A DNA stretch of 5,500 nucleotides from Bacteroidota bacterium (GTDB taxonomy: Bacteria > Bacteroidota > Bacteroidia > 2-12-FULL-35-15). Made by a program: the position numbers and the translations under genes. The stretch lies in NCBI GenBank assembly GCA_021413595.1, contig JAIOQD010000473.1:1-5500 (forward strand). The letters run 5' to 3'. The notes beneath the pieces are model-generated. The model made no database searches and was not told the DNA's origin. It saw only the letters and a list, made by a program, of their open reading frames with translations. Of this stretch, positions 1 through 5,500 are shown piece by piece; positions within the stretch are counted from its first letter, which is position 1; every line of letters starts with the position of its first letter.

Positions 1-1
1 T

Positions 2-913
2 GCTGCGCTGGTTGCTGAATATTTGTTTGAAGATCTAACTCGAATCCCAGTAGAGGTGGAATACGCTTCCGAGTTCCGTTACCGTAATCCGATAATTTAT
101 GAGGATGATGTGGTAATTGCTATTTCCCAGTCAGGCGAAACGGCCGATACGCTTGCTGCTATTGAACTTGCAAAATCAAAAGGTGCAACCATTATTGGCA
201 TTTGTAACGTGGTTGGTTCATCCATTGCACGTGCCACTCATGCAGGTTCTTATACCCATGCCGGACCTGAAATTGGTGTAGCGTCCACAAAAGCGTTTAC
301 TGCTCAAATAACAGTATTGGTTTTAATGGCATTGAGGGTTGCGTTTCTTAAGGGAACAATCTCCTCATCACGTTTCCACCAGTTGTTAAATGAATTGGAA
401 GCTATTCCTTTAAAAGTTGAACGCGTTTTGAAAACAAACGATCAGATAAAATACATTGCTGATATTTATAAAAATTCTACCAATGCATTGTATCTTGGAC
501 GCGGGTATTCATTCCCGGTTGCACTAGAAGGAGCCTTGAAACTAAAAGAGATCTCTTATATTCATGCCGAGGGTTATCCTGCCGCTGAAATGAAACATGG
601 ACCAATTGCTTTGATCGATGAAGAAATGCCGGTTTTTGTAATTGCCACAAAAGGAGCATCTTACGAAAAAGTAGTAAGTAATATACAAGAAGTAAAGGCA
701 CGTAAAGGGAAAATTATTGCCATTGTTACTGAAGGTGATACCCAGGTAAAAGAAATGGCTGATTATACAATTGAAATTCCTGAAACGGATGAAATTTTAG
801 TGCCTATGGTTTCGGTGGTGCCGTTGCAGTTATTATCTTATCATATTGCTGTAATGAGAGGTTGTAATGTTGATCAGCCAAGGAATTTGGCTAAATCTGT
901 TACAGTAGAATAG
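2..913 (+). CDS. glmS: Glutamine--fructose-6-phosphate aminotransferase (isomerizing), C-terminal half, 5'-partial
   Basis: This enzyme converts fructose-6-phosphate and glutamine to glucosamine-6-phosphate and glutamate in the cytoplasm, the first committed step towards UDP-GlcNAc. The reading frame is open from base 2 to the TAG at 911-913, giving 303 visible residues of a protein that is normally about 610. The missing left part would hold the N-terminal glutaminase domain. The visible part covers two SIS domains. The first has the phosphate-binding loop SQSGET at nt 125-142 (E. coli S347-T352). The second has KLKEISYIHAEGYPAAEMKH, with the equivalents of E. coli E488 at nt 548-550 and H504 at nt 596-598. 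The tail DQPRNLAKSVTVE matches E. coli as I recall it, and its lysine (nt 893-895) is equivalent to K603, which forms the Schiff base with the sugar. All these key residues are intact. The TTG at 23 is internal, because the family-typical AALVAEYLFEDL reads through it. The promoter and any glmS regulatory RNA lie outside the window. Confidence 0.97.
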   Translation, partial: AALVAEYLFEDLTRIPVEVEYASEFRYRNPIIYEDDVVIAISQSGETADTLAAIELAKSKGATIIGICNVVGSSIARATHAGSYTHAGPEIGVASTKAFTAQITVLVLMALRVAFLKGTISSSRFHQLLNELEAIPLKVERVLKTNDQIKYIADIYKNSTNALYLGRGYSFPVALEGALKLKEISYIHAEGYPAAEMKHGPIALIDEEMPVFVIATKGASYEKVVSNIQEVKARKGKIIAIVTEGDTQVKEMADYTIEIPETDEILVPMVSVVPLQLLSYHIAVMRGCNVDQPRNLAKSVTVE

Positions 914-933
914 AACTATTATATCAGTTAAAA

Positions 934-985
934 AAACACCATAAAAAAAGACCTCATTAATCTGAGGTCTTTTTTTATGGTGTTT
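934..985. terminator. Bidirectional intrinsic terminator between convergent genes
   Basis: A perfect inverted repeat has arms at 934-956 and 963-985 (23 bp each, no mismatch) around the 6-base loop TTAATC. The GC-richer core is GACCTCA / TGAGGTC. It is flanked by seven A on the left (943-949) and seven T on the right (970-976), so the RNA of either strand forms a stem followed by a U run. It starts 20 bases after the glmS stop and ends 24 bases before the stop of the convergent gene. Position and symmetry fit a shared terminator. Termination itself is inferred. Confidence 0.9.
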
Positions 986-1009
986 AAAGATTTCGCAGGG
1001 GCGCACTCT

Positions 1010-1288
1010 CTACCTCATCAATGTTACAATACCCTTATAAATATGTTTCCGCTTTTTAAAATCTGTGATCTTGATGGAATAAATATAAACATCTGCCTGA
1101 GCCATTACAGTCCCTCTGTTCGCTTTACCATCCCAAGGCTTGGTGATATCATCAGAACTGAAAATTAAATTCCCCCAACGATCAAAAATGGTCATTTCAT
1201 AGATCCCTACAAAAGTTCCTTTACCGGAGAAAAAGTCGTTTATACCATCATCGTTAGGTGAAAAGGCATTTGGAATATAAAACATAAA
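1010..1288 (-). other. T9SS type B C-terminal sorting domain
   Basis: Residues 1339-1430 match the gliding motility-associated C-terminal (CHU_C) family: NAFSPNDDGINDFF, then a hydrophobic strand, FDRWGNLIF, PWDGK, VYIYSIKI and the KG-x-VTLMR end. In this family the whole domain of about 90 residues directs export by T9SS, and secretion usually needs a PorP/SprF-like outer-membrane partner. No such partner gene is in this window. Confidence 0.92.
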
Positions 1289-4200
1289 GTCCGGCTCAAT
1301 AATGATGGTTTGGTAAGCTGTATCAATACAATTGTATTGAGTGGAGGTGATCAATGTTATTGTGTAAGTGCTCGTGTCCTGATATGCATGAGGAGCAGGT
1401 TTAAAGGCAGATGAAGTGTCCCCATCACCAAAATTCCAATTCCAATAATAAGCTCCTGTAGATAGATCAGTAATTGAGATTATAGGATCTGTGATAGTTG
1501 TTACTTCCGGTTGTACCGTAAAATCAGCATTGGGATTGGGATACACAGTGATATAATTTGTTTTAGATAAGGTAGTAACACAGCCGCTATCTGAAGTAAC
1601 TGTTAGTGCTACATTAAAAGAAACAGGGGAATAAACAGAATCATTGATATAACAATGAACCGGATCTATTAAATTACTTACAGGGCTGCCATCACCAACA
1701 TTCCAGATCCAGTTGATATTACTACCTGTTGCAACAGATGATGAATCAATAAAACGAATACATAACCTTTCACAACCTGCTGTATCATTGGATGTAAAAT
1801 CTACCTGCGGATTTGGGTTAACAATACTTGTTTTGGTGATTGAATCTATACAACCGAAATTAGAAGCGATCAATAATTGAACAGCATAAGAACCTGCATT
1901 CGCATATACATGAGAAGTGTTTTGATTGTTTAAAACAGGGCTACCATCACCAAAATTCCATGCCCAGGATTGTATGTTGTCTGTGCTTAGGATGCTTGAT
2001 AGATCAGTGAATGAAATGCTACTACCTTTGCAAACGTTTACACTACTGAATTGCACCAAAGGTAAAGGATGTACTGCTACACTTTTTGTTATGGTGTCTT
2101 TACAACTGTTATTAGTTGTTACAATCAATGTAACCGTATAGCTTCCCGGATTTGTATAGATATGACTTGGATTTGGGTTTCCATTTGGTGATGTTCCATC
2201 ACCAAAATTCCAGGATCGGTTTGCAATAGTTCCGCTTGTAACAGTTGACAGATCATTAAAATTCATTACCTCATTTAAACAAACATTGGTAAAACTAAAA
2301 TTTGCAACAGGCATAGGAAATACCGTAATGGAATCACTTAAGGTATCCGGACAAGCAAGGTTGGAGGAGTATGTGGTTAAAGTAACCTGGTAAGTCCCTG
2401 GAGTAGCATATAAATGATGTGGGCTCCAAAGGTTTGTATTCAAAAGGGAACCATCCCCAAAATCCCAGGACCAGCTTGCCGTACTGCCCATGGTAGGACT
2501 AAGGGTTGTATTTGTAAATACCGCTGAATCCAATAAACAGATGTCACTGAAGGTAAAAGCAGAAACGGGTGCATCAAATGCTTTTACAGAATAGGTTTCC
2601 GCATCTGTGCATACATTAGCTGTGGTTGTTACCAGTGTTACACTGTATGTGCCTTGATTGGAATAGTAATGAGCTGGATTGATCGAGTTGCTGTTAGGAC
2701 TGCCATCACCAAAAGCCCATAAATAGCCGGTAATAGAAGTAGAGTTGTGAACAGTAGAGGTATTGGTAAAATACATGGTATCGCCAAGACAAACATTACT
2801 ATAGGTGAAAGCTGCCACAGGATTGTAATACACCTGTACCGATTTTGTAATGGTATCTCCACAGCCAAAATTATTGTGTACAATTAAGGTAACGTTATAG
2901 TTTCCTGCATTGGCATATAAATGAGAAGGATTTTGTGCGGTATTTAAAGGACTTGCATCACCAAAGTTCCATGATCGACTACTGATGGTACCCGCAGAGG
3001 TGCTGGAACTATCTGTAAATTGTGTTGCTGTATTATTACAAACAGTGGTATTGCCAAATTTTGCAACCGGATCGGGGTTTCGGGTGATGATAACACTAAG
3101 CGTATCTAAACAGGAATCAATATCCACAACAGTAGCTATATAAGTGCCGGCAGATAAGCCGGTTGCCAGTTGTGAGTTTTGGATAGGGTTCGTGTTCCAT
3201 GAATAAGAGTAAGGTTCTGTACCGCCCGAAGCATGAACCATTGCGGAGCCATTGAAACTATTCAGGCAGCTTTCTTTAACAATAGCTCCTTGTGTAAGTG
3301 ATAGTGGCAGTGTTTGAACTACGACTACACTGTCTTGTTTAGATTGGCAAAAGGCATCGTTTACTGTATAGGTATAGGTTCCTGATGTAAGCCCTGTAAT
3401 GGCTGCCATTGTTTGCCCACCGGGTTGCCATAAATAAGTATAAGGAGTGCTCCCCCCCACCGGGTAAATAGTTGCCGTTCCAAGTTTACAAGAAGCATTT
3501 GTGGATGCTGAGGTGGACGTTAGTTGTGGAGGCGCAGGGCAGGTAGGTCCTAAGTTGGTAACGAATGATTTTCCACAGGCTAAAAGGTCTCCGTTGCTAG
3601 CCAAAATAATATCATAAACAATATTCGGGGCAGGTATAGAATAAAGATAGTTAAGAGACATATCATACTTTTCGATAGTACTCATTGTGCCAACATAAAT
3701 ATTTCCGCAATAATCAAAAGCAACTCCGCTACAGTTGTTTGCTGCTCCATTTGCCACCGGAACACTGTTCACAAAAGTGAGGGTGTTTTTAAGGAACCTA
3801 CGCAAATTAAGCCCGTCATATACATACAAATATGGACCGCTGATAGTAATTGCATTATAACCACTCGCATAACTGCGCACATTATTATACCCCGAAATAC
3901 AAAAATCGGGGGTGGTAACCAAGGATGTTGCCGGTGTAAAATTCGCATTGGTTTTACGCAAAATACAAGGCGATGCGCCATGATGTAAGGAGTAAATATC
4001 ACCGTTGCAGTCGGTTGCAATAGCCCATGTATCAGAGGGATAGCTAACTGTATTTGTAAAAGCACCATTTGTTGTGTCAATATTTGTAAGGCTACTAGAA
4101 CCAAAATTTCCTCCCATAGCCAGAATCGTTTTAGATCGGTTAAAGCTAAGACGCCAGTTTTCAGCGCCTTCGGTAATTGAAAAAATTACAGCTCCAGCAG

Positions 4201-5302
4201 GAGTCAGTTTTGATACTTTTCCGGTAATTCCGTCAGTAAAATAAGTACTCCCAGAATTAGAAACAGCAATATCACCATAATAAGTGCAAGAATAATCGTG
4301 TGACCATTGCAACACCCCTGTAGAATTATATTTTTGAACCTGATAACTCCCGCTACCTGTTGTTCCGCCATTTACAAAAACATTGCCAAGAGAATCCTCC
4401 TGTATATCACATGCAATATTCGCAGCTGGCAAGGCCGGATTTATTATCCACGGATCTATCACCAAATCTTCAGAAAGAGAAAGTGTTGTGTTTTTAAAGC
4501 CAATTTCAACCTTATTTCCAGTTAAAATATAATTAATAGGAATTTCAGTACTCTTACCTAAAACAATAGGAGCTTTATCAATAAGTTTCCCAAACATTGT
4601 TACAATATGCAGATCGCCTTTATTATCCAAATAAAGATCTTTCGTGCCTTCCGTTTGATAGGCAATGGCCGGTATTTTAAATCCAGCATGAACAATAAAC
4701 TGGTATTTGATTCCACCCGTTTCTGGAAGTTCAAATTCGGCATCTACACCTTCATAAATATTTACATAAGAAAGTTTTTTGTAAGCAGAAACATGATCGT
4801 ATTGACTATTGTCATTAAATTTCCCATAAGTATAGTAGTTATTTACTTTCTCCTTTGCAGATACCTGCATAGAAGCAGCTGTATTTAGCCATTTTATATT
4901 CACAACTACCCATTTTGTAAAAGGATCCTTTTCATGGTCATCACCTTCTTCTTTTTCTTCATTTATTTTTTCTGTTTCAGAAAACAGGAAAGTAATACCG
5001 GTACTTGTAAAATAGGCTTTAAACTCAGGATTAGTTACAGCATATAAAATGGGTGCTGCTAAACTGATTTTCTTATCTTCCAGACTTTTTTTAAATTGAC
5101 CCCGCTCTTCAATAAATACTTTATTTTCAAAAGGACGTGTTAGAAACTTTCTGTTTCCATGAGATGCTGTTGTTTGCGAGAACAAAGAAGTCCCTACCTG
5201 GCATACCATCATTCCAATGACTAAACTCATCCACAATAGGTTTTTTTTACGCCACTGCTTACTTAACGGTTTCATGCAGATTTTTTCTTTTGTATTTTTC
5301 AT
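1010..5302 (-). CDS. Secreted PKD/SprB-repeat surface protein with T9SS type B sorting domain (gliding motility-associated C-terminal domain)
   Basis: This intact 1430-residue protein is probably exported by Sec and then by the type IX system to the cell surface or medium. Domains in order: signal peptide (about 1-42); DUF7948-like region (about 55-290), opening with FIEERGQF and closing with LVIDPWI; beta-propeller-like region (about 291-590) with blade motifs such as DSLGNVFVNGG, DCNGDIYSLHHG and DYCGNIYVGT; two SprB-type repeats (about 594-742); seven PKD domains (about 744-1337), six with a clear W-[NDA]-F-G-D core and one with WNVGDG; and a type B sorting domain (about 1339-1430) with NAFSPNDDGINDFF, FDRWGNLIF and a VYIYSIKITDFKKRKH...YKGIVTLMR ending. 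The ATG at 5302 is chosen because the A-rich AAAAAAGGA lies just upstream; the ATG of codon 10 is an alternative that keeps the signal peptide. No catalytic domain is visible, so adhesion or a structural role is inferred from PKD/SprB relatives such as SprB and the ligand is unknown. It ends convergent to glmS and lies 97 bp downstream of a gene with a related tail. Confidence 0.93.
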   Translation of the reverse strand: MKNTKEKICMKPLSKQWRKKNLLWMSLVIGMMVCQVGTSLFSQTTASHGNRKFLTRPFENKVFIEERGQFKKSLEDKKISLAAPILYAVTNPEFKAYFTSTGITFLFSETEKINEEKEEGDDHEKDPFTKWVVVNIKWLNTAASMQVSAKEKVNNYYTYGKFNDNSQYDHVSAYKKLSYVNIYEGVDAEFELPETGGIKYQFIVHAGFKIPAIAYQTEGTKDLYLDNKGDLHIVTMFGKLIDKAPIVLGKSTEIPINYILTGNKVEIGFKNTTLSLSEDLVIDPWIINPALPAANIACDIQEDSLGNVFVNGGTTGSGSYQVQKYNSTGVLQWSHDYSCTYYGDIAVSNSGSTYFTDGITGKVSKLTPAGAVIFSITEGAENWRLSFNRSKTILAMGGNFGSSSLTNIDTTNGAFTNTVSYPSDTWAIATDCNGDIYSLHHGASPCILRKTNANFTPATSLVTTPDFCISGYNNVRSYASGYNAITISGPYLYVYDGLNLRRFLKNTLTFVNSVPVANGAANNCSGVAFDYCGNIYVGTMSTIEKYDMSLNYLYSIPAPNIVYDIILASNGDLLACGKSFVTNLGPTCPAPPQLTSTSASTNASCKLGTATIYPVGGSTPYTYLWQPGGQTMAAITGLTSGTYTYTVNDAFCQSKQDSVVVVQTLPLSLTQGAIVKESCLNSFNGSAMVHASGGTEPYSYSWNTNPIQNSQLATGLSAGTYIATVVDIDSCLDTLSVIITRNPDPVAKFGNTTVCNNTATQFTDSSSTSAGTISSRSWNFGDASPLNTAQNPSHLYANAGNYNVTLIVHNNFGCGDTITKSVQVYYNPVAAFTYSNVCLGDTMYFTNTSTVHNSTSITGYLWAFGDGSPNSNSINPAHYYSNQGTYSVTLVTTTANVCTDAETYSVKAFDAPVSAFTFSDICLLDSAVFTNTTLSPTMGSTASWSWDFGDGSLLNTNLWSPHHLYATPGTYQVTLTTYSSNLACPDTLSDSITVFPMPVANFSFTNVCLNEVMNFNDLSTVTSGTIANRSWNFGDGTSPNGNPNPSHIYTNPGSYTVTLIVTTNNSCKDTITKSVAVHPLPLVQFSSVNVCKGSSISFTDLSSILSTDNIQSWAWNFGDGSPVLNNQNTSHVYANAGSYAVQLLIASNFGCIDSITKTSIVNPNPQVDFTSNDTAGCERLCIRFIDSSSVATGSNINWIWNVGDGSPVSNLIDPVHCYINDSVYSPVSFNVALTVTSDSGCVTTLSKTNYITVYPNPNADFTVQPEVTTITDPIISITDLSTGAYYWNWNFGDGDTSSAFKPAPHAYQDTSTYTITLITSTQYNCIDTAYQTIIIEPDFMFYIPNAFSPNDDGINDFFSGKGTFVGIYEMTIFDRWGNLIFSSDDITKPWDGKANRGTVMAQADVYIYSIKITDFKKRKHIYKGIVTLMR
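1292..3073 (-). repeat. Array of seven tandem PKD domains
   Basis: Residues 744-1337 hold seven Ig-like PKD domains, about 84 residues each. The core motifs are WNFGDAS (778-784), WAFGDGS (862-868), WDFGDGS (946-952), WNFGDGT (1031-1037), WNFGDGS (1115-1121), WNVGDGS (1200-1206) and WNFGDGD (1289-1295). Each is followed by an H-x-Y motif or variant and a YxVxL-type strand. Domains 1-6 each carry an N-terminal and a C-terminal cysteine about 60 residues apart; domain 7 has only the second. Unit 6 has two extra cysteines (C1181, C1217) and unit 1 has A for G in its core. PKD arrays usually act as rigid extracellular spacers or protein-protein contact modules. Confidence 0.93.
3077..3523 (-). 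repeat. Two SprB-type repeats
   Basis: Residues 594-742 hold two units of the SprB repeat family, known from the gliding adhesin SprB of Flavobacterium johnsoniae. Unit 1 has GGSTPYTYLW then ITGLTSGTYTYTVNDAFC; unit 2 has GGTEPYSYSW then ATGLSAGTYIATVVDIDSC. Each unit has one cysteine near its start (C605, C679) and one near its end (C652, C731), 47 and 52 residues apart, suggesting one disulfide per unit. Confidence 0.85.
3533..4432 (-). other. Beta-propeller-like region (NHL/SBBP-type blades)
   Basis: Residues 291-590 contain recurring blade-like motifs of the form D-x-x-G-[ND]-[IV]-[YF]-V: DSLGNVFVNGG (303-313), NSGSTYFTDG (349-358), DCNGDIYSLHHG (431-442), DYCGNIYVGT (530-539) and SNGDLLACG (569-577). 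Each is followed by a hydrophobic strand such as LRKTNANF or IEKYDMSL. This fits a five- or six-bladed propeller, probably for protein or glycan contact, but blade number and fold are inferred. It is rich in cysteine (nine), unusual for a simple propeller. Confidence 0.6.
4433..5140 (-). other. DUF7948-like N-terminal region
   Basis: Residues 55-290 resemble the N-terminal module seen in Bacteroidota proteins with SBBP repeats or type B tails: FIEERGQF near the start, Y-N-I-Y-E-G-V-D-type text at 179-187 (YVNIYEGVD), the strand pair IKYQFIVHAGFKIPAIAYQ, then LDNKGDLHI, and LVIDPWI at the end. The family name is recalled from general knowledge and was not searched. A charged insert (EEKEEGDDHEKD, about 115-126) interrupts the region. 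The function of this module is not known to me. Confidence 0.65.
5177..5302 (-). other. Sec signal peptide of the 1430-aa protein
   Basis: Residues 1-42 show a lysine/arginine-rich N-region ending KQWRKKN, then a hydrophobic stretch LLWMSLVIGMMVCQVG (22-37) and a short polar region TSLFS. The likely signal peptidase I cut is between S42 and Q43. A glutamine at the new N-terminus is common in Bacteroidota (the Q-rule, followed by cyclisation to pyroglutamate). C34 is not in a lipobox, since V33 precedes it, so a lipoprotein is unlikely. The exact cleavage site is inferred. Confidence 0.8.
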
Positions 5303-5399
5303 TTATCCTTTTTTGGGTTTTTTAGAACTCCATAATTTCCCTCTTTCTTTGTTGTCCTAGCCCTTGAGGAAGGAGCGAGGATTACTAAGCAGAGAGCCT
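5303..5399. other. 97-bp gap between two minus-strand genes; no promoter or terminator recognised
   Basis: Read on the minus strand, there is no TAnnTTTG (Bacteroidota -7 element), indeed no TTTG at all, and no stem followed by a T run. The only stem seen is CCTT-GAGG-AAGG at about 5362-5373, four base pairs and too weak to matter. The gap may therefore be transcribed from the upstream gene, making the two genes an operon. This is a negative inference. Confidence 0.4.
5306..5314 (-). promoter_or_regulatory. A-rich ribosome-binding region before the 1430-aa gene
   Basis: On the minus strand AAAAAAGGA ends three bases before the ATG at 5302. The spacing is short for a Shine-Dalgarno site, but Bacteroidota starts depend more on A-rich leaders than on SD pairing. 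It favours the ATG at 5302 over that of codon 10. Confidence 0.4.
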
Positions 5400-5500
5400 T
5401 CATCTAAGCAATGTAACAATCCCTTTATAGCTGTGCTTCCCTTTTTTATAATCAACAATATTGATTGAATATATATACACATCCACTTCTGCGATTACTG
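5400..5500 (-). CDS. C-terminal tail of a second T9SS type B sorted protein, 5'-partial (runs off right edge)
   Basis: Read on the minus strand from 5498 to the TGA at 5402-5400, the frame gives 32 residues: VIAEVDVYIYSINIVDYKKG followed by KHSYKGIVTLLR. Over the last 28 residues it is identical at 21 positions to the tail of the downstream gene (ADVYIYSIKITDFKKRKH...). The DNA is roughly 71% identical over 98 bases by hand count. It is therefore the end of a type B gliding motility-associated sorting domain. The rest of the protein is outside the window, so its size and ectodomain are unknown. It lies 97 bp upstream of the 1430-residue gene, on the same strand. Confidence 0.88.
   Translation of the reverse strand, partial: VIAEVDVYIYSINIVDYKKGKHSYKGIVTLLR

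Noticed and set aside
23..25. TTG at 23 as a start codon for glmS
   Set aside because: The frame is open to the left edge and the residues before it (AALVAEY) continue the GlmS family sequence, so this is an internal leucine codon.
977..1168. Small + strand open frame starting in the terminator
   Set aside because: It begins inside the hairpin arm and runs antisense to the sorting-domain codons, which are strongly family-conserved; it is a shadow.
1422..2971. Regularly spaced short repeats as a CRISPR-like array
   Set aside because: The spacing is about 252 bp, the repeats are imperfect and in frame, and they encode the PKD core motif.
2638..4104. Alternative-frame minus-strand open frames of 81 and 111 codons inside the large gene
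   Set aside because: They overlap the PKD and propeller codons in another frame; the hydrophobic composition comes from frame-shifted reading.
4307..4888. Two + strand open frames of 72 and 93 codons opposite the DUF7948-like region
   Set aside because: Both are antisense to well-supported coding sequence, have biased composition and show no recognisable motif.
5201..5203. C34 of the signal peptide as a lipoprotein cysteine
   Set aside because: The residues before it are M-M-V; a lipobox needs a small residue (G/A/S) at -1.
5362..5373. Possible hairpin CCTT-GAGG-AAGG as a terminator for the upstream gene
   Set aside because: Only four base pairs with no U run on the minus-strand transcript.
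5385..5410. Direct repeat ctaagca at 5385-5391 and 5404-5410
   Set aside because: Seven bases only, one copy lies in the coding tail of the upstream gene; no insertion sequence or attachment-site features accompany it.

Overview
The window looks like a Bacteroidota chromosome segment. The DNA is AT-rich, and the large gene encodes a PKD-repeat surface protein with the gliding-motility-associated (type B) C-terminal signal of the type IX secretion system (T9SS), a system confined essentially to that phylum. The genus cannot be told from this sequence. No phage, transposon, CRISPR or RNA gene is visible.

Layout, left to right. (1) Positions 2-913, + strand: the C-terminal half of glmS (glucosamine-6-phosphate synthase), open at the left edge, carrying both sugar-isomerase (SIS) domains and the conserved C-terminal tail. 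(2) Positions 914-1009: a 96-bp convergent gap almost filled by a perfect 23-bp-stem hairpin that should terminate transcription from both sides. (3) Positions 1010-5302, - strand: one intact 1430-residue secreted protein. Its order is Sec signal peptide, DUF7948-like N-terminal region, beta-propeller-like region, two SprB-type repeats, seven PKD domains, type B T9SS sorting domain. (4) Positions 5303-5399: a 97-bp gap with no recognisable promoter or terminator. (5) Positions 5400-5500, - strand: the last 32 codons of a second gene with the same type B tail, open at the right edge.

How it fits together: glmS is a housekeeping gene of amino-sugar and peptidoglycan precursor synthesis, with no evident functional tie to its convergent neighbours. 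The two - strand genes form a head-to-tail series of related T9SS substrates. The intact one is probably exported by Sec, moved across the outer membrane by T9SS, and displayed or released as a long stalk-like adhesin-type protein; its ligand is unknown. The most notable points are the tandem paralogy of the sorting tails, the strictly phased cysteine pairs and WNFGDG codon blocks of the PKD array, and the symmetrical terminator. I see a known type of surface-protein locus here, not clear evidence of an undescribed system.
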